NCBI GenBank assembly: GCA_000759755.1
Contig: BBMW01000002.1
Coordinates: 62,001-126,000 of the forward strand
Length of the DNA: 64,000 nt
Origin: Citrobacter werkmanii NBRC 105721
GTDB lineage: Bacteria > Pseudomonadota > Gammaproteobacteria > Enterobacterales > Enterobacteriaceae
Direction: 5' to 3'
The position numbers and the translations under genes are program-made. The notes beneath the pieces are model-generated. The model had not been told where the DNA came from. It was given only the letters and a program-made list of their open reading frames with translations, and ran no database searches. Of the stretch, positions 22,825 to 33,117 are shown one piece after another (position 1 is the first letter of the stretch; every line of letters starts with the position of its first letter).

Positions 22825-25301
22825 TGGCTTTTAGCTGGATTCAACCGAGCTTTGCCGGTGGTGAAATTGGTCCGTCACTGTATGGCCGCATTGATATGTC
22901 AAAGTATCAGGTGGCACTGCGCAAGTGCGATAACTTCATTGTTCGCCAATATGGCGGTGTAGAGAACCGACCTGGTACGCGCTTTGTTGGTCCTGCTAAA
23001 TACCCTGATCGCAAGTGCCGGTTAATCCCGTTCCAGTTCTCGACCGTCCAGACGTACGCGCTGGAGTTCGGGCACAACTATATGCGCGTTATCAAAGACG
23101 GTGCGTATGTGCTGAACAGCAGCAATGTGATCTACGAACTGGCTATGCCGTATGCTGAGGCTGACCTGTTCCGTATTAAATTCACGCAGAGCGCTGACGT
23201 TCTGACGCTGGTGCATCCTGCATACCCTCCGAAAGAACTGCGCCGCTACGCGCATGACAACTGGCAGATCGTCGACGTCACCACCAAAAACGGACCGTTC
23301 GAAGATATCAACGTTGACGAGACAGTGAAGGTTTACGCCAGCGCCAGCACCGGAACAATTACGCTGACGGCCAATTCAGCCATCTTCGGTGCTGAGCAGG
23401 TCGGAAAACTGTTCTATCTCGAGCAGCCCGCGGTTGATTCCGTCCCGGTATGGGAAACCAGTAAAACCACAGCAATAAACGACGTTCGTCGTGCAGACAG
23501 CAACTACTACCGCGCTAATACTGCTGGCAAGACCGGAACACTTAGACCTTCGCATACCGAGGGGATGTCGTGGGATGGCTGGGGAGGTACCGGTTCAGAT
23601 GATACCGGGATCCAGTGGGAGTACCTGCACAGCGGTTTCGGCATTGCAAAAATCACAGCAGTGGCTGGCGATGGCCTGACAGCAACTGCCGATGTGGTTT
23701 CGTTCATTCCGTCTCAGGTTGTTGGATCAACTAACGCAAGCTATAAGTGGGCAAAATACGCATGGAACAGCGTTAACGGCTACCCGAGCACCGTTGTTTA
23801 CTATCAGCAGCGTCTGTACTTTGCCGCGTCTACTGCGTACCCGCAAACTATATGGGCAAGCCGCACCGGAGACTATAAAGACTTTGGCAAGAACAACCCG
23901 ATTCAGGATGATGACCGCATTATATACACTTACGCCGGGCGGCAGGTAAATGAGATCCGCCATCTTATTGACGTTGGTAACCTGGTTGCGCTGACTTCCG
24001 GCGGGGAATATACGATATCCGGGGACCAGAATAAGGTTCTCACGCCGTCGGCGTTTTCTTTCAGCTCTCAGGGGAATAACGGTTCCAGTAACGTGCCACC
24101 TATTGCTGTGGCAAACATCGCACTGTTCATCCAGGAGAAGGGCAGCGTTGTGCGCGATCTGGCCTACTCCTTCGATGTCGACGGATATCAGGGCACTGAC
24201 CTGACCATACTGGCAAACCACCTGTTCCAGAAACACAGCATTATCGACTGGTCATTCTGCATCGTGCCGTACAGCAGCGCGTTCTGCGTTCGTGATGACG
24301 GTAAATTGCTGGTGCTTACCTATTTGCGCGATCAGCAGGTTTTCGCCTGGGCGCCACAATCTAGCGCTGGAAAGTACGAAAGCACCTGCTCCATCAGTGA
24401 AGGCAGCGAGGATGCTGTTTACTTTGTGGTTAACCGTACTATCAACGGTCAGACGAAACGTTACATTGAGCGCCTGTCCAGCCGCCTGTTTACCAGTGAT
24501 GAAGATGCGTTCTTTGTCGATTGTGGCCTGAGCTACGACGGGCGCAATACATCATCCCGCACAATGACCATCAGCGGTGGCGCCGGCGAATGGAGTTATC
24601 AGGTCGATTATCCGGTTACTGTGAGTGGTGGGGCTTACTTCGTCAGTACGGATGTTGGCGCTCAGATTCAGTTCCCATATACCGGAACGGATCCAGACAC
24701 TAATGAACCGGTCGCTAAAGAGTTGCGCGGCGACATCATTTCAGTGACCAGTAATACTGCGGTAGTCGTGCGCTTCAATCGGAACGTCCCATCGGTACTG
24801 CGCAATGTGGCCACAACTAACTGGCAGATGGCCCGCCAGACGTTCAGCGGCCTGTCGCACCTCGAAGGTCAGACAGTAAATATCCTGTCAGATGCCAGCG
24901 TTGAGCCGCAAAAAACTGTAACTGGTGGCGCTGTCACGCTGGAATCACCTGGTGCGGTAGTGCACATCGGTCTGCCGATCACCGCTGAATTCGAAACGCT
25001 GGACATCAATATCAACGGGCAGGAAACTCTGCTGGATAAAAAACAGGTTACCCCGACCGTAACGATGGTGGTCAACGCCAGCCGCGGAATCTGGGCAACC
25101 ACGCCGGGCGGAACGTGGTACGAATATCCACAGCGTGAGTTCGAGTTTTACGACGATCCGGTTGATGATGCCACCGGCAAGGTTGAGGTGAAGCTCGACA
25201 GCAACTGGGATAAAAACGGTCGCGTAAAGGTTCGCCAACTTGATCCTTTGCCTCTGTCAGTGCTTGCTGTTCTTCCTCGCCTTACCGTCGGAGGCTTCTG
25301 A
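22824..25301 (+). CDS. Tail nozzle protein (tail tubular protein B-like)
   Basis: An 825-residue protein. The N-terminus MAFSWIQPSFAGGEIGPSLY with RIDMSKYQVALRKCDNFIVR and GGVENRPGTRFVGPAKYPDR is the hallmark of podovirus nozzle/stabilisation proteins. The long beta-rich remainder (YYQQRLYFAASTAYPQTIWA, LTSGGEYTISGDQNKVLTPS) is a propeller-like body that extends and closes the tail tube. It is joined directly to its neighbours. Confidence 0.9.
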   Translation: MAFSWIQPSFAGGEIGPSLYGRIDMSKYQVALRKCDNFIVRQYGGVENRPGTRFVGPAKYPDRKCRLIPFQFSTVQTYALEFGHNYMRVIKDGAYVLNSSNVIYELAMPYAEADLFRIKFTQSADVLTLVHPAYPPKELRRYAHDNWQIVDVTTKNGPFEDINVDETVKVYASASTGTITLTANSAIFGAEQVGKLFYLEQPAVDSVPVWETSKTTAINDVRRADSNYYRANTAGKTGTLRPSHTEGMSWDGWGGTGSDDTGIQWEYLHSGFGIAKITAVAGDGLTATADVVSFIPSQVVGSTNASYKWAKYAWNSVNGYPSTVVYYQQRLYFAASTAYPQTIWASRTGDYKDFGKNNPIQDDDRIIYTYAGRQVNEIRHLIDVGNLVALTSGGEYTISGDQNKVLTPSAFSFSSQGNNGSSNVPPIAVANIALFIQEKGSVVRDLAYSFDVDGYQGTDLTILANHLFQKHSIIDWSFCIVPYSSAFCVRDDGKLLVLTYLRDQQVFAWAPQSSAGKYESTCSISEGSEDAVYFVVNRTINGQTKRYIERLSSRLFTSDEDAFFVDCGLSYDGRNTSSRTMTISGGAGEWSYQVDYPVTVSGGAYFVSTDVGAQIQFPYTGTDPDTNEPVAKELRGDIISVTSNTAVVVRFNRNVPSVLRNVATTNWQMARQTFSGLSHLEGQTVNILSDASVEPQKTVTGGAVTLESPGAVVHIGLPITAEFETLDININGQETLLDKKQVTPTVTMVVNASRGIWATTPGGTWYEYPQREFEFYDDPVDDATGKVEVKLDSNWDKNGRVKVRQLDPLPLSVLAVLPRLTVGGF

Positions 25302-25765
25302 TGATTAAAGCTCAGATCGTACCCGCTACAGCAGAGCATATCGAAGCCATTATTCCACTTGTTCGCCAGGCTGATATCGATGAATTTCTTGCAACCAACG
25401 GATGGAGTCCGCGCCGCGTGCTGGAAACCGGTCTGCATACATCAACATTCTGCTGTGCCGGATTGATTAACGGCGAAGTGGTGACTGTTTTCGGTGTTGC
25501 TCCAGCATCAATGATCGGCGGCAGTGGTATCCCATGGCTGGTGGGCACTGATGCGCTAGAGAAATACCAGCGTACCTTCCTGCGCCGGTGCGGAAAAGTG
25601 GTCAATGCAATGCTGACTGTTTACCCGTATCTTGAAAATTATGTTGATGCGCGTAACCACACTGCGCGCATCTGGCTTCACTGGCTGGGATTCACCATCG
25701 ATGAACCTCAGCCATATGGCATTAACAATCTACCGTTTCACCGTTTCCACATGGAGAGAAAATAA
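25301..25765 (+). CDS. T7 gp13-like internal/virion assembly protein (GNAT-like fold)
   Basis: A 154-residue protein: MIKAQIVPATAEHIEAIIPL, CCAGLINGEVVTVFGVAPAS, WLVGTDALEKYQRTFLRRCG and NHTARIWLHWLGFTIDEPQP. It follows the acetyltransferase-like pattern of T7 gp13 relatives, which help assemble the internal core or tail rather than acetylate. Gene position between the nozzle and the ejection genes matches. Stop and next start overlap as TAATG. Confidence 0.85.
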   Translation: MIKAQIVPATAEHIEAIIPLVRQADIDEFLATNGWSPRRVLETGLHTSTFCCAGLINGEVVTVFGVAPASMIGGSGIPWLVGTDALEKYQRTFLRRCGKVVNAMLTVYPYLENYVDARNHTARIWLHWLGFTIDEPQPYGINNLPFHRFHMERK

Positions 25766-26307
25766 TGTGCAGCCCGGCTATCGCTCTCGCTGGCGCCAGT
25801 GTCGCTTTAAGTGGCGTTTCAGCATACAACCAGTACCAGCAAGGTAAGTATTCATCTGCTGTTGCCGAGCAAAATGCAGAGGTGGCTACGGCACAGGCAC
25901 AGGATTCTATCAACCGTGGCAACGCTCAGGCTGATGAGGTTCGCCGTCGCAATCGGCAGGCCGCCGGCACCCAGGCGGCAACTATGGGGGCTACAGGTGC
26001 AGATCTCTCCACTGGTGGCGCGCTGGATATCTTTGGTGATACGGCTCAGTTTGGCGCACTGGATGCGCTGACTACGGTTAATAACGCTCAGCGTGAAGCG
26101 TATGGGTATGAAGTTCAGGCTGCCAACTACAAAGCCCAGGCCAGCGCTTCGCGTAAGCAGGGAAATATGGGCGCATTTACCACACTGCTGACTGCTCCAC
26201 TTCAGGCATACGGTGCTTACCAGATGGGCGGCGGAACGTGGTCACCATTCACCCAAAGCAAAGCGGCACCAATAAGCGCTGCTATCGGCACACCAACCGG
26301 TCGATAA
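25765..26307 (+). CDS. Ejection protein 1 (T7 gp14-like)
   Basis: A 180-residue Ala/Gln/Gly-rich helical protein. It starts MCSPAIALAGASVALSGVSA and contains NRQAAGTQAATMGATGADLS, as do T7 gp14-type internal virion proteins. Such proteins are ejected first and form a pore in the outer membrane for DNA entry. It is the first of four ejection-type genes. Confidence 0.82.
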   Translation: MCSPAIALAGASVALSGVSAYNQYQQGKYSSAVAEQNAEVATAQAQDSINRGNAQADEVRRRNRQAAGTQAATMGATGADLSTGGALDIFGDTAQFGALDALTTVNNAQREAYGYEVQAANYKAQASASRKQGNMGAFTTLLTAPLQAYGAYQMGGGTWSPFTQSKAAPISAAIGTPTGR

Positions 26308-26319
26308 GGAGATATCAAA

Positions 26320-28830
26320 ATGCCAGTTGTACCTACAGTCACCGGTCGTCAGGTCGAAAGCAGAGGGTTTCAGTCTCCTGGTTTTCAGGCTTTTGATCAG
26401 CCAAACATCGGTGATGCGCTGACACAGGTTGGCGGCAAAGCACTTGATGTTTTTGCACAGGCAAAGCAGCGTGCCGATGTTGCTCAGGCTCAGGATGCAT
26501 CGTTGCAACTCAGCCAGATTTCCAGTGATCTGCTAACTAACCCTGATACCGGTCTGCTCAACATGCAAGGTAAGAACGCTCTTGGCAAGGGGCAGGTTTA
26601 TACCCAGCAATTCGATGCTCAGGCAGAGCAGATCGCGATGACATTGCCGGAAGGTGCCAGGGCTGGTTTTATGCAGCAGGCTCAGCAGCAGCGCATTCAG
26701 TTCACCACCCAGGCAGGAAGGCATGAGATAAGCCAACTCAATGCCTATGAAGAAGGTCAGTTCCAGGCGACTCTGGCGAATAACGGTAAACTGGCTGCTG
26801 CCGCCTATGGTGATAATGCCAATTATGTTCTCTACAACCAGCAAACTTTCCAACAGATCGAAGATTATGGCTCCGCTCATGGCTGGAGTTCTGAACAGAT
26901 TCAGGCCAAAAAGATTGAGTTCAAAGAGAAGGTCGCCGATGCTTCCCTTTCTCAGTGGTCGGCCAATAACTCCATCGAGTTCATTCAGAGCAATGGTGAG
27001 TTAAGCGATACAGTTACCGGCTCCCGCCGTGCGGTATCAGAAGGCGGTTCTGGCGATAGCGCTCGTGGTATTCGCAACAATAACCCAGGAAACCTCGAGT
27101 ACAGCAAAACCAATCCGTGGGTAGGCCAGACTGGTGATGATGGTCGCTTTGCCAAGTTCGAAACTCCAGAGCACGGCATTCGCGCGCTTGGTCGCAACCT
27201 TCTGTCGTACCAGCGACAAGGCATTGATACTGTCAGCGACATCATTAACCGCTGGGCCCCGCCGTCTGACAATAACGACACCGACGCCTACATTCAGGCA
27301 GTATGTGCTCAACTCGGCGTGACTCCTGACCAGCCGCTTGACGCATCAAATCCTGATACGTTAAAGGCTTTGTGTGCTTCCATTATCCAACATGAGAACG
27401 GCAGCCAGCCGTACAGTGATCAGCAACTTGCTACCGGTGTTAGTGCGGCCATCGGTCTGTCACAACTTCCTACCAGCACCAAACGCTACACGGGCAACGC
27501 GGCATTTGACGCTGCATCTCCGGAGGCCCAGGCGACATTCCTTCGCCAGGCTGACCAGATCCGTAAGCAGCAGCAGGCGGAATATCGCACTAATATCGAC
27601 AGTCGTGTGCGTGATGCCAGCGCAGCATACATGCGCGGCGTTGACTTCCCTGATGCTCCTGCGCAGAACGACTTCCTCGCCGCCTACGGCGTGCGGGAGG
27701 GAAATCTACGCTATACCGAGTTTCGCAACACGCAGATTGCCGGACAGTACATCGGCTCGTTCCGCAATATGCCTACTAGCAGCATTCAGGCGGCAGTAGA
27801 AAACTTGAAGCCAGATACCGGTGAAACTGGTGAAGGATATGCAGCGCGTGCCCAAACCTATGACGCCGTTGTCTCTGCTGCCAGTACTGTTCTCGCGCAA
27901 CGTAAAGCAGACCCAATTCAGTTTTCACTTTCTTCCGGGCAAACAAAGCCTATCGATATGACCAACCAGAACAATTTCAGCCAGACGATTGCCATTCGGG
28001 CTTCTCAGGCTGTAGATCTGGCTAAATCATACGGCACGCCGCTGACGTTCTTTTCCAAAGAAGAGGCGAATCAGATCGGGGCTTTCTTCCGCGACGCTCC
28101 TGTTTCTCAACAGTCAGCGTACCTCGATACTATCCGGCAGAGTACCGGAGGCGGTCAGGTGTACATGTCAGCACTCCAGCAGATCAGCGCCAATGCACCA
28201 TCTGCTGCCGTTGCCGGGATCCTGATGGATAAGCCAGGCGGAGTAGTAGCAGAGAAAAACTGGTTTAACCCTGATGTTTCTGTATCACCTGAATCGGCAG
28301 CGCAAACCATCCTTTCTGGCGCAGCAGCTCGCAAAGGTACAGATGATGTGAAAGGCATACCAATGCCGAAAGATAACGATCTGCGACTAGAGTTCTCTGA
28401 CATGGTGAAGGATGCGTTTGCCGGTGACGCGCAGGGTGCATCAATGGCCTATGAGATAGCAAAGGACTATTACGCCGGGGTGATGGCGAAGAAGGGTGTG
28501 GTTTCGGGTGAAATTGACAGTGACACATGGAAGCAGGCTGTTAACGTAGCTACTGGTGGCGTTCACGATTATAACGGCATGGGCAGTGTGCTGTTGCCTT
28601 GGGGGATGTCTGCCGAACAATTTGATAAACAAGTTGATCAGGCATGGAAAACTCAGGTGACTGGAGCAGGAATTAAAGCACCGGCAGGCCAGTACGGTCT
28701 GCAAAGCTATGGAGATAGCCAGTATCTGGTGAAACTCGGCACTGGGTATTTGCTGAAAGATGATGGAACTCCTGTCGTCATCGACCTTACCCAACAGCGC
28801 CAGAGATTCTCAGAGGGGATCCCGCAATGA
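26320..28830 (+). CDS. Ejection protein 2 with a muralytic domain
   Basis: An 836-residue internal virion protein. A domain at about residues 245-365 (GIRNNNPGNLEYSKTNPWVG, GRFAKFETPEHGIRALGRNL, ALCASIIQHENGSQPYSD) matches virion-associated lytic transglycosylases of the PRD1 P5 kind, with candidate catalytic Glu in the early part. The rest is long helical with Gln/Ala-rich stretches, as in T7 gp15/gp16 counterparts. It would locally open peptidoglycan and extend the DNA channel through the periplasm. Overlaps the next gene by four bases. Confidence 0.82.
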   Translation: MPVVPTVTGRQVESRGFQSPGFQAFDQPNIGDALTQVGGKALDVFAQAKQRADVAQAQDASLQLSQISSDLLTNPDTGLLNMQGKNALGKGQVYTQQFDAQAEQIAMTLPEGARAGFMQQAQQQRIQFTTQAGRHEISQLNAYEEGQFQATLANNGKLAAAAYGDNANYVLYNQQTFQQIEDYGSAHGWSSEQIQAKKIEFKEKVADASLSQWSANNSIEFIQSNGELSDTVTGSRRAVSEGGSGDSARGIRNNNPGNLEYSKTNPWVGQTGDDGRFAKFETPEHGIRALGRNLLSYQRQGIDTVSDIINRWAPPSDNNDTDAYIQAVCAQLGVTPDQPLDASNPDTLKALCASIIQHENGSQPYSDQQLATGVSAAIGLSQLPTSTKRYTGNAAFDAASPEAQATFLRQADQIRKQQQAEYRTNIDSRVRDASAAYMRGVDFPDAPAQNDFLAAYGVREGNLRYTEFRNTQIAGQYIGSFRNMPTSSIQAAVENLKPDTGETGEGYAARAQTYDAVVSAASTVLAQRKADPIQFSLSSGQTKPIDMTNQNNFSQTIAIRASQAVDLAKSYGTPLTFFSKEEANQIGAFFRDAPVSQQSAYLDTIRQSTGGGQVYMSALQQISANAPSAAVAGILMDKPGGVVAEKNWFNPDVSVSPESAAQTILSGAAARKGTDDVKGIPMPKDNDLRLEFSDMVKDAFAGDAQGASMAYEIAKDYYAGVMAKKGVVSGEIDSDTWKQAVNVATGGVHDYNGMGSVLLPWGMSAEQFDKQVDQAWKTQVTGAGIKAPAGQYGLQSYGDSQYLVKLGTGYLLKDDGTPVVIDLTQQRQRFSEGIPQ

Positions 28831-30629
28831 GTTACTTTGGTCTCAACGCAGTTAACCAGAATCAGCAACTGGATGAAGCGGCATCTAACCCTGCAGGGTT
28901 TAATACCGATGTCGGTTTCTTCGATAACTCAGGTACTGCTGCTGTTTCTGGCCTGTACTCTGGACTGGTTGCAAAACCTGATCAACTTCTTTGGGCTGGA
29001 ATGGATAAGATCGTTTCACCCATCGCTAAGTTTGTTAACGAAAACACTTCCATCAATGATACATCGGCTGAATACATCGGCGAACAGCGAAAACTCGCAG
29101 AGCAGCAAGTTAAGCGCCTGACTCCTGACGCCGCCACAACAGGAACTGCTGGTCAGGTCCTGAATGGTCTGTTCGATATGGGTGGCCAGGCGGTAGTAGG
29201 AACATTGCTTTCTGGTCCGGCAGGTGGTGCGGCGGCCGTCACTGCGTTGCAGGGCTTCTCTGAGTTTGAGAAATTAACTGCTCAGGGCGTAGATTTCAGG
29301 ACTGCTCAGGAAGCTGGTCTGGTGCAGGGTGTCACTGCTGGCGCTGGCACATTGATCCCTATGAGTCTGGGTTTACGTGCCGGCGGGGCGCTGGCAGAAA
29401 GTGTTGGCGCACAACTGGCGAGGACAGGTGAAAGTGCAGTACGTAATGTTGCAGCTACTGCTGTTCGCGCAGCTCCAGATATCGCATACGCAGCCGGAAC
29501 TAACATTGCCTTTGGGATGGCCCAGCGCGGGCTGACTGCAAAGACGCTGCGTGATGGTGGTTATAACGAAATGGCGGCTCAGTACGATGTGTTTGATCGC
29601 CAGTCTATCGCCATCGATGCGGTTCTTGGTGTGGCATTTGGTGGTGTTGGCCGGTTCCTTAATTCCCGCGGTGAAAGTGCTGCAACTCCAGGGTTTTCCC
29701 CGGCGGAGGTGGATGCAGCGCTGGCAGCCAATGCCTCACATCATGCTGAGATTGATGTTGCTCCTGGTGTTCCGGTTAATGTTCTGTCACGTGATGCGCA
29801 TATACAGGCGCTACAGAAGGCGATGAATGACGTAAGCCAGGGCCGTGCAGTTGATGTGGCCAGCATTGCCGAACCGGCTTCATTCACTGAAATTCCATGG
29901 CGCAGAAACCTGATTTCTCAGGCGATCGATGAAACCCTGTATCGCACAGATGAAGGTAGCACTCAGGTTGCAGTTGACACCAGATTGCTTGAGCAGCAGG
30001 CAGCACAGGCTTTAGACGTTGAGCAGGTTAATCAGTTACAGACTGATATCGCCGGTATTGAGCGATACATTGAAACACTCAACCAGGAACGCTCCGGAGT
30101 CCTGAACGAACAACCTTCAGGCAGCGGACGTGAGTTATCGCGTGCACGCGCAGCGCGTCAGGAAAGGCTGCGTGATATTGACCAGCGTATCAATGACGAG
30201 TCGGTCAGACTACAGACGGCAAAGGATAATCTGGCGGCGAATGTTGAGGGTGGGGTTAACTTTGAAGCGCGGGCGGAATTAGCACGGCGTCAGCAGGCAG
30301 AAAGCGATCTCAATGCTCAGGCTGTTTCATTCTACAAAACGGCAGAGGTCCGGACTCCTGACGAAGTTGCACCTTTTGAACCTAGTGCCATATTGCGGCA
30401 GGCAGAGCAAAGGCCAACAGCGGAGCAGGCCGGAGATATGGATCTGCGTATTGCTGAAGACTCGCTGGTTGAGTCACCTGACATGATGATCACCATTCTC
30501 GATGATGACGGAAACCCACAGTCGCGCAGCGCTCGGGAAGTGCTGGACGAAGCGAGCAAAGAGAATGAGCAGGCAATACAGGATTCCAGCCTTTTTGACG
30601 TGGCTGTAGCGTGTTTCTTGAGAGGATAA
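28827..30629 (+). CDS. Ejection protein 3
   Basis: A 600-residue protein. Residues about 100-280 are Ala/Gly-rich and hydrophobic (GGQAVVGTLLSGPAGGAAAV, GVTAGAGTLIPMSLGLRAGG), apt for membrane insertion; about 380-500 is coiled coil (QLQTDIAGIERYIETLNQER). Such a makeup is typical of podovirus ejection proteins that cross the envelope. No enzyme motif is seen. It is coupled to the previous gene and four bases from the next. Confidence 0.78.
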   Translation: MSYFGLNAVNQNQQLDEAASNPAGFNTDVGFFDNSGTAAVSGLYSGLVAKPDQLLWAGMDKIVSPIAKFVNENTSINDTSAEYIGEQRKLAEQQVKRLTPDAATTGTAGQVLNGLFDMGGQAVVGTLLSGPAGGAAAVTALQGFSEFEKLTAQGVDFRTAQEAGLVQGVTAGAGTLIPMSLGLRAGGALAESVGAQLARTGESAVRNVAATAVRAAPDIAYAAGTNIAFGMAQRGLTAKTLRDGGYNEMAAQYDVFDRQSIAIDAVLGVAFGGVGRFLNSRGESAATPGFSPAEVDAALAANASHHAEIDVAPGVPVNVLSRDAHIQALQKAMNDVSQGRAVDVASIAEPASFTEIPWRRNLISQAIDETLYRTDEGSTQVAVDTRLLEQQAAQALDVEQVNQLQTDIAGIERYIETLNQERSGVLNEQPSGSGRELSRARAARQERLRDIDQRINDESVRLQTAKDNLAANVEGGVNFEARAELARRQQAESDLNAQAVSFYKTAEVRTPDEVAPFEPSAILRQAEQRPTAEQAGDMDLRIAEDSLVESPDMMITILDDDGNPQSRSAREVLDEASKENEQAIQDSSLFDVAVACFLRG

Positions 30630-30633
30630 TTGA

Positions 30634-33108
30634 ATGAGACAGGAATGTATTCAGGCCGTGCAACAGGCAGCACAGCGCACTCTTACAGCCAGAGAAATAC
30701 AGAATATCGAAGACCGCATTTACCGCAATATGCGATCTATTGCCCGTGACGATCCGATGTCATGGCGTCAACTTAACGACGCTGAGCGCCTGCGCCGCGC
30801 CGGGCAACTGGCCGCTGAAGAGTTGCAGCGAGAGGCGGCACTGAAAAAACGCCGTGTCGCGCTTACCATCGCAGCGCGTCAGCGCCTGGACAACTTCATT
30901 AACAGTTATCAGGGTGCTGACGGAAAGCTAGGCGCACTCAACCGCACGATCGCCTTCAGCGCTGACGGGAAATCAAACTTTCTGTCTGTTGAGTCACGCA
31001 CGAAAGCGACACGTGATTACGCATTAAGCCAGTTACAGGAGGCGTTCGAGGCTGTTGATCCTCGTTTCTTCGGTCTGTTTGAAGATGAGGCTGGTGTTAG
31101 AGATCTTGTCTTTGAAATGCGCGGACAGAAAACCGGCAATGCGAAAGCCATGAAAGGGGCGAAAGCCTGGGGCGAGGTTACTGAACTACTGCGTCGCCGT
31201 TTCAATGATGCCGGTGGCGATATCGGATATCTGGAAAACTGGGGTATTCCACAACATCACTCGATGGAAAAGGTTGGCACAGTAACAAAGGATAAGTGGG
31301 TCAGCGATGTGATCGGTAAACTTGACCGAAAATATTACACCCGCGCCGACGGTCAGTTGATGAGCGATTCTGAGCTTACAGCTTTCCTTGGCGAAGCATA
31401 TAACACTATCGCCACTGGTGGTCTGAATAAACTTACTGATACAGGTATGCGTATTTCAGGTGCGCGGGCAAACCGTGGCAACGCCTCACGCCAGATCCAC
31501 TTTAAAGACGCTGATTCATACCTGCAGTATCAACAGATGTACGGCGACAGGTCGCTGTGGGAAATCATGGTCGGACATCTTGAAGGGATAAGTAAAGATA
31601 TCGCGCTGGTGGAGACATACGGGCCAAACCCGGATCACGTGTTCCGCTCTCTGCTTGACCAGACGAAATCAGAGACAGCCACGGCTAACCCGCAGAACAC
31701 AGGGAAAATAGAACGGCAGGCAAACAACACAGAGAACCTGTACAACTTCATTTCTGGAAAGACGCAACCTGTAGCGAATCCGCACATCGCTCGCTGGTCT
31801 GACAATATCCGCAACTGGATGGTTGCCAGTCGCCTTGGCTCTGCGCTGCTGGCGTCTTTCTCAGACCTTGGCACCATGTACCTGTCGGCGAAAGTTACCA
31901 ACCTACCGATGAATCAGTTGTTCCGTAACCAGCTTGAAGCTATGGACCCAACGAATCGCACTGAGCTTGCTAGGGCACGTCGTGCTGGCTTGGCTATGGA
32001 ATCACTGCTCGGCAGCGTTAACCGCTGGGCGATGGATAATATGGGGCCGTCTGTCTCCCGGTGGGCTGCAACTGCGGTTATGCGCGCCAGTGGATTAACT
32101 GCGTGGTCCGATGCGCACAAGCGTGCCTACGGTGTCACTATGATGGGTAGTCTTGGCGATGTTGTTAACAGAACGCCAGATCTGAAAAGTCTTTCAAATG
32201 ACGATTTTCGCATTCTTAAAAGTAAAGGGATCACCGATACAGACTGGAGCGTGTGGAAACTGGCTCAGCAGGAAGACTGGGGAAAAGGAAACAATACGAT
32301 GCTTACTCCGGAAAGTATCATGCGTATACCCGATGCTGCTGTAGAGCACCTCGGATCACCGGAGCGCGTGAAGTTTGAAGCAATGCGTAAGTTACTTGGA
32401 GCGGTGACAGAAGAAGTTGACATGGCAGTAATTACTCCCGGTGTGCGTGAACAGGTGTTTACAGGATCTGGTATTCAGCGTGGAACCTGGAAAGGGGAAT
32501 TGACGCGCAGTGTTTTTTTGTTTAAATCTTTTCCAATTTCGGTGGTTATGCGTCACTGGCATCGTGCTATGGGGATGCCTTCTGCCGGTGGCCGTGCAGC
32601 TTATATTGCGACATTCATCGCCAGCACGACGCTACTTGGTGCGCTCTCTCAGCAACTTAACGACATGGCATCAGGTCGAAACCCGAGGGAAATGGCTGGT
32701 AAAGATGCCGCTAAATTCTGGCTTGGTGCATTACTGAAAGGTGGCGGTCTTGGCTTGTACGGTGATTTCCTGCTGTCGGACCACACCCGGTACGGTAGCG
32801 GTGCACTGGCTTCAATGCTCGGACCGGTAGCTGGTCTGGTCGACGACGTTATCAAAATCGGGCAGGGAATCCCGCTGAATGCGATTGAGGGCAAGAGCGA
32901 GCAGACAGGCGGGGATCTGGTTAAGCTTGGCAAAGGACTGACACCTGGCGCAAACATCTGGTACCTGAAAGCAGCAATTGACCATATGATCTTTAACCAG
33001 ATGCAGGAGTATTTTTCCCCTGGCTATCTGCGTAAGATGGAGCAACGTTCGAAGAAAGAATTTAACCAGACATACTGGTGGCGACCGCAGGACGTCACAC
33101 CACAATAA
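30634..33108 (+). CDS. Ejection protein 4 (large internal virion protein)
   Basis: An 824-residue protein. The first 100 residues are basic and helical (QQAAQRTLTAREIQNIEDRI, then ALKKRRVALTIAARQRLDNF); the middle has GYLENWGIPQHHSMEKVG and GGLNKLTDTGMRIS; the C-terminal third contains short hydrophobic stretches (AAYIATFIASTTLLGALSQQ). It corresponds to the last large internal protein gene of Epsilon15-like phages. It probably lines the periplasmic or inner-membrane end of the DNA channel. Function is by family position. Confidence 0.82.
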   Translation: MRQECIQAVQQAAQRTLTAREIQNIEDRIYRNMRSIARDDPMSWRQLNDAERLRRAGQLAAEELQREAALKKRRVALTIAARQRLDNFINSYQGADGKLGALNRTIAFSADGKSNFLSVESRTKATRDYALSQLQEAFEAVDPRFFGLFEDEAGVRDLVFEMRGQKTGNAKAMKGAKAWGEVTELLRRRFNDAGGDIGYLENWGIPQHHSMEKVGTVTKDKWVSDVIGKLDRKYYTRADGQLMSDSELTAFLGEAYNTIATGGLNKLTDTGMRISGARANRGNASRQIHFKDADSYLQYQQMYGDRSLWEIMVGHLEGISKDIALVETYGPNPDHVFRSLLDQTKSETATANPQNTGKIERQANNTENLYNFISGKTQPVANPHIARWSDNIRNWMVASRLGSALLASFSDLGTMYLSAKVTNLPMNQLFRNQLEAMDPTNRTELARARRAGLAMESLLGSVNRWAMDNMGPSVSRWAATAVMRASGLTAWSDAHKRAYGVTMMGSLGDVVNRTPDLKSLSNDDFRILKSKGITDTDWSVWKLAQQEDWGKGNNTMLTPESIMRIPDAAVEHLGSPERVKFEAMRKLLGAVTEEVDMAVITPGVREQVFTGSGIQRGTWKGELTRSVFLFKSFPISVVMRHWHRAMGMPSAGGRAAYIATFIASTTLLGALSQQLNDMASGRNPREMAGKDAAKFWLGALLKGGGLGLYGDFLLSDHTRYGSGALASMLGPVAGLVDDVIKIGQGIPLNAIEGKSEQTGGDLVKLGKGLTPGANIWYLKAAIDHMIFNQMQEYFSPGYLRKMEQRSKKEFNQTYWWRPQDVTPQ

Positions 33109-33117
33109 GGATCGTGT

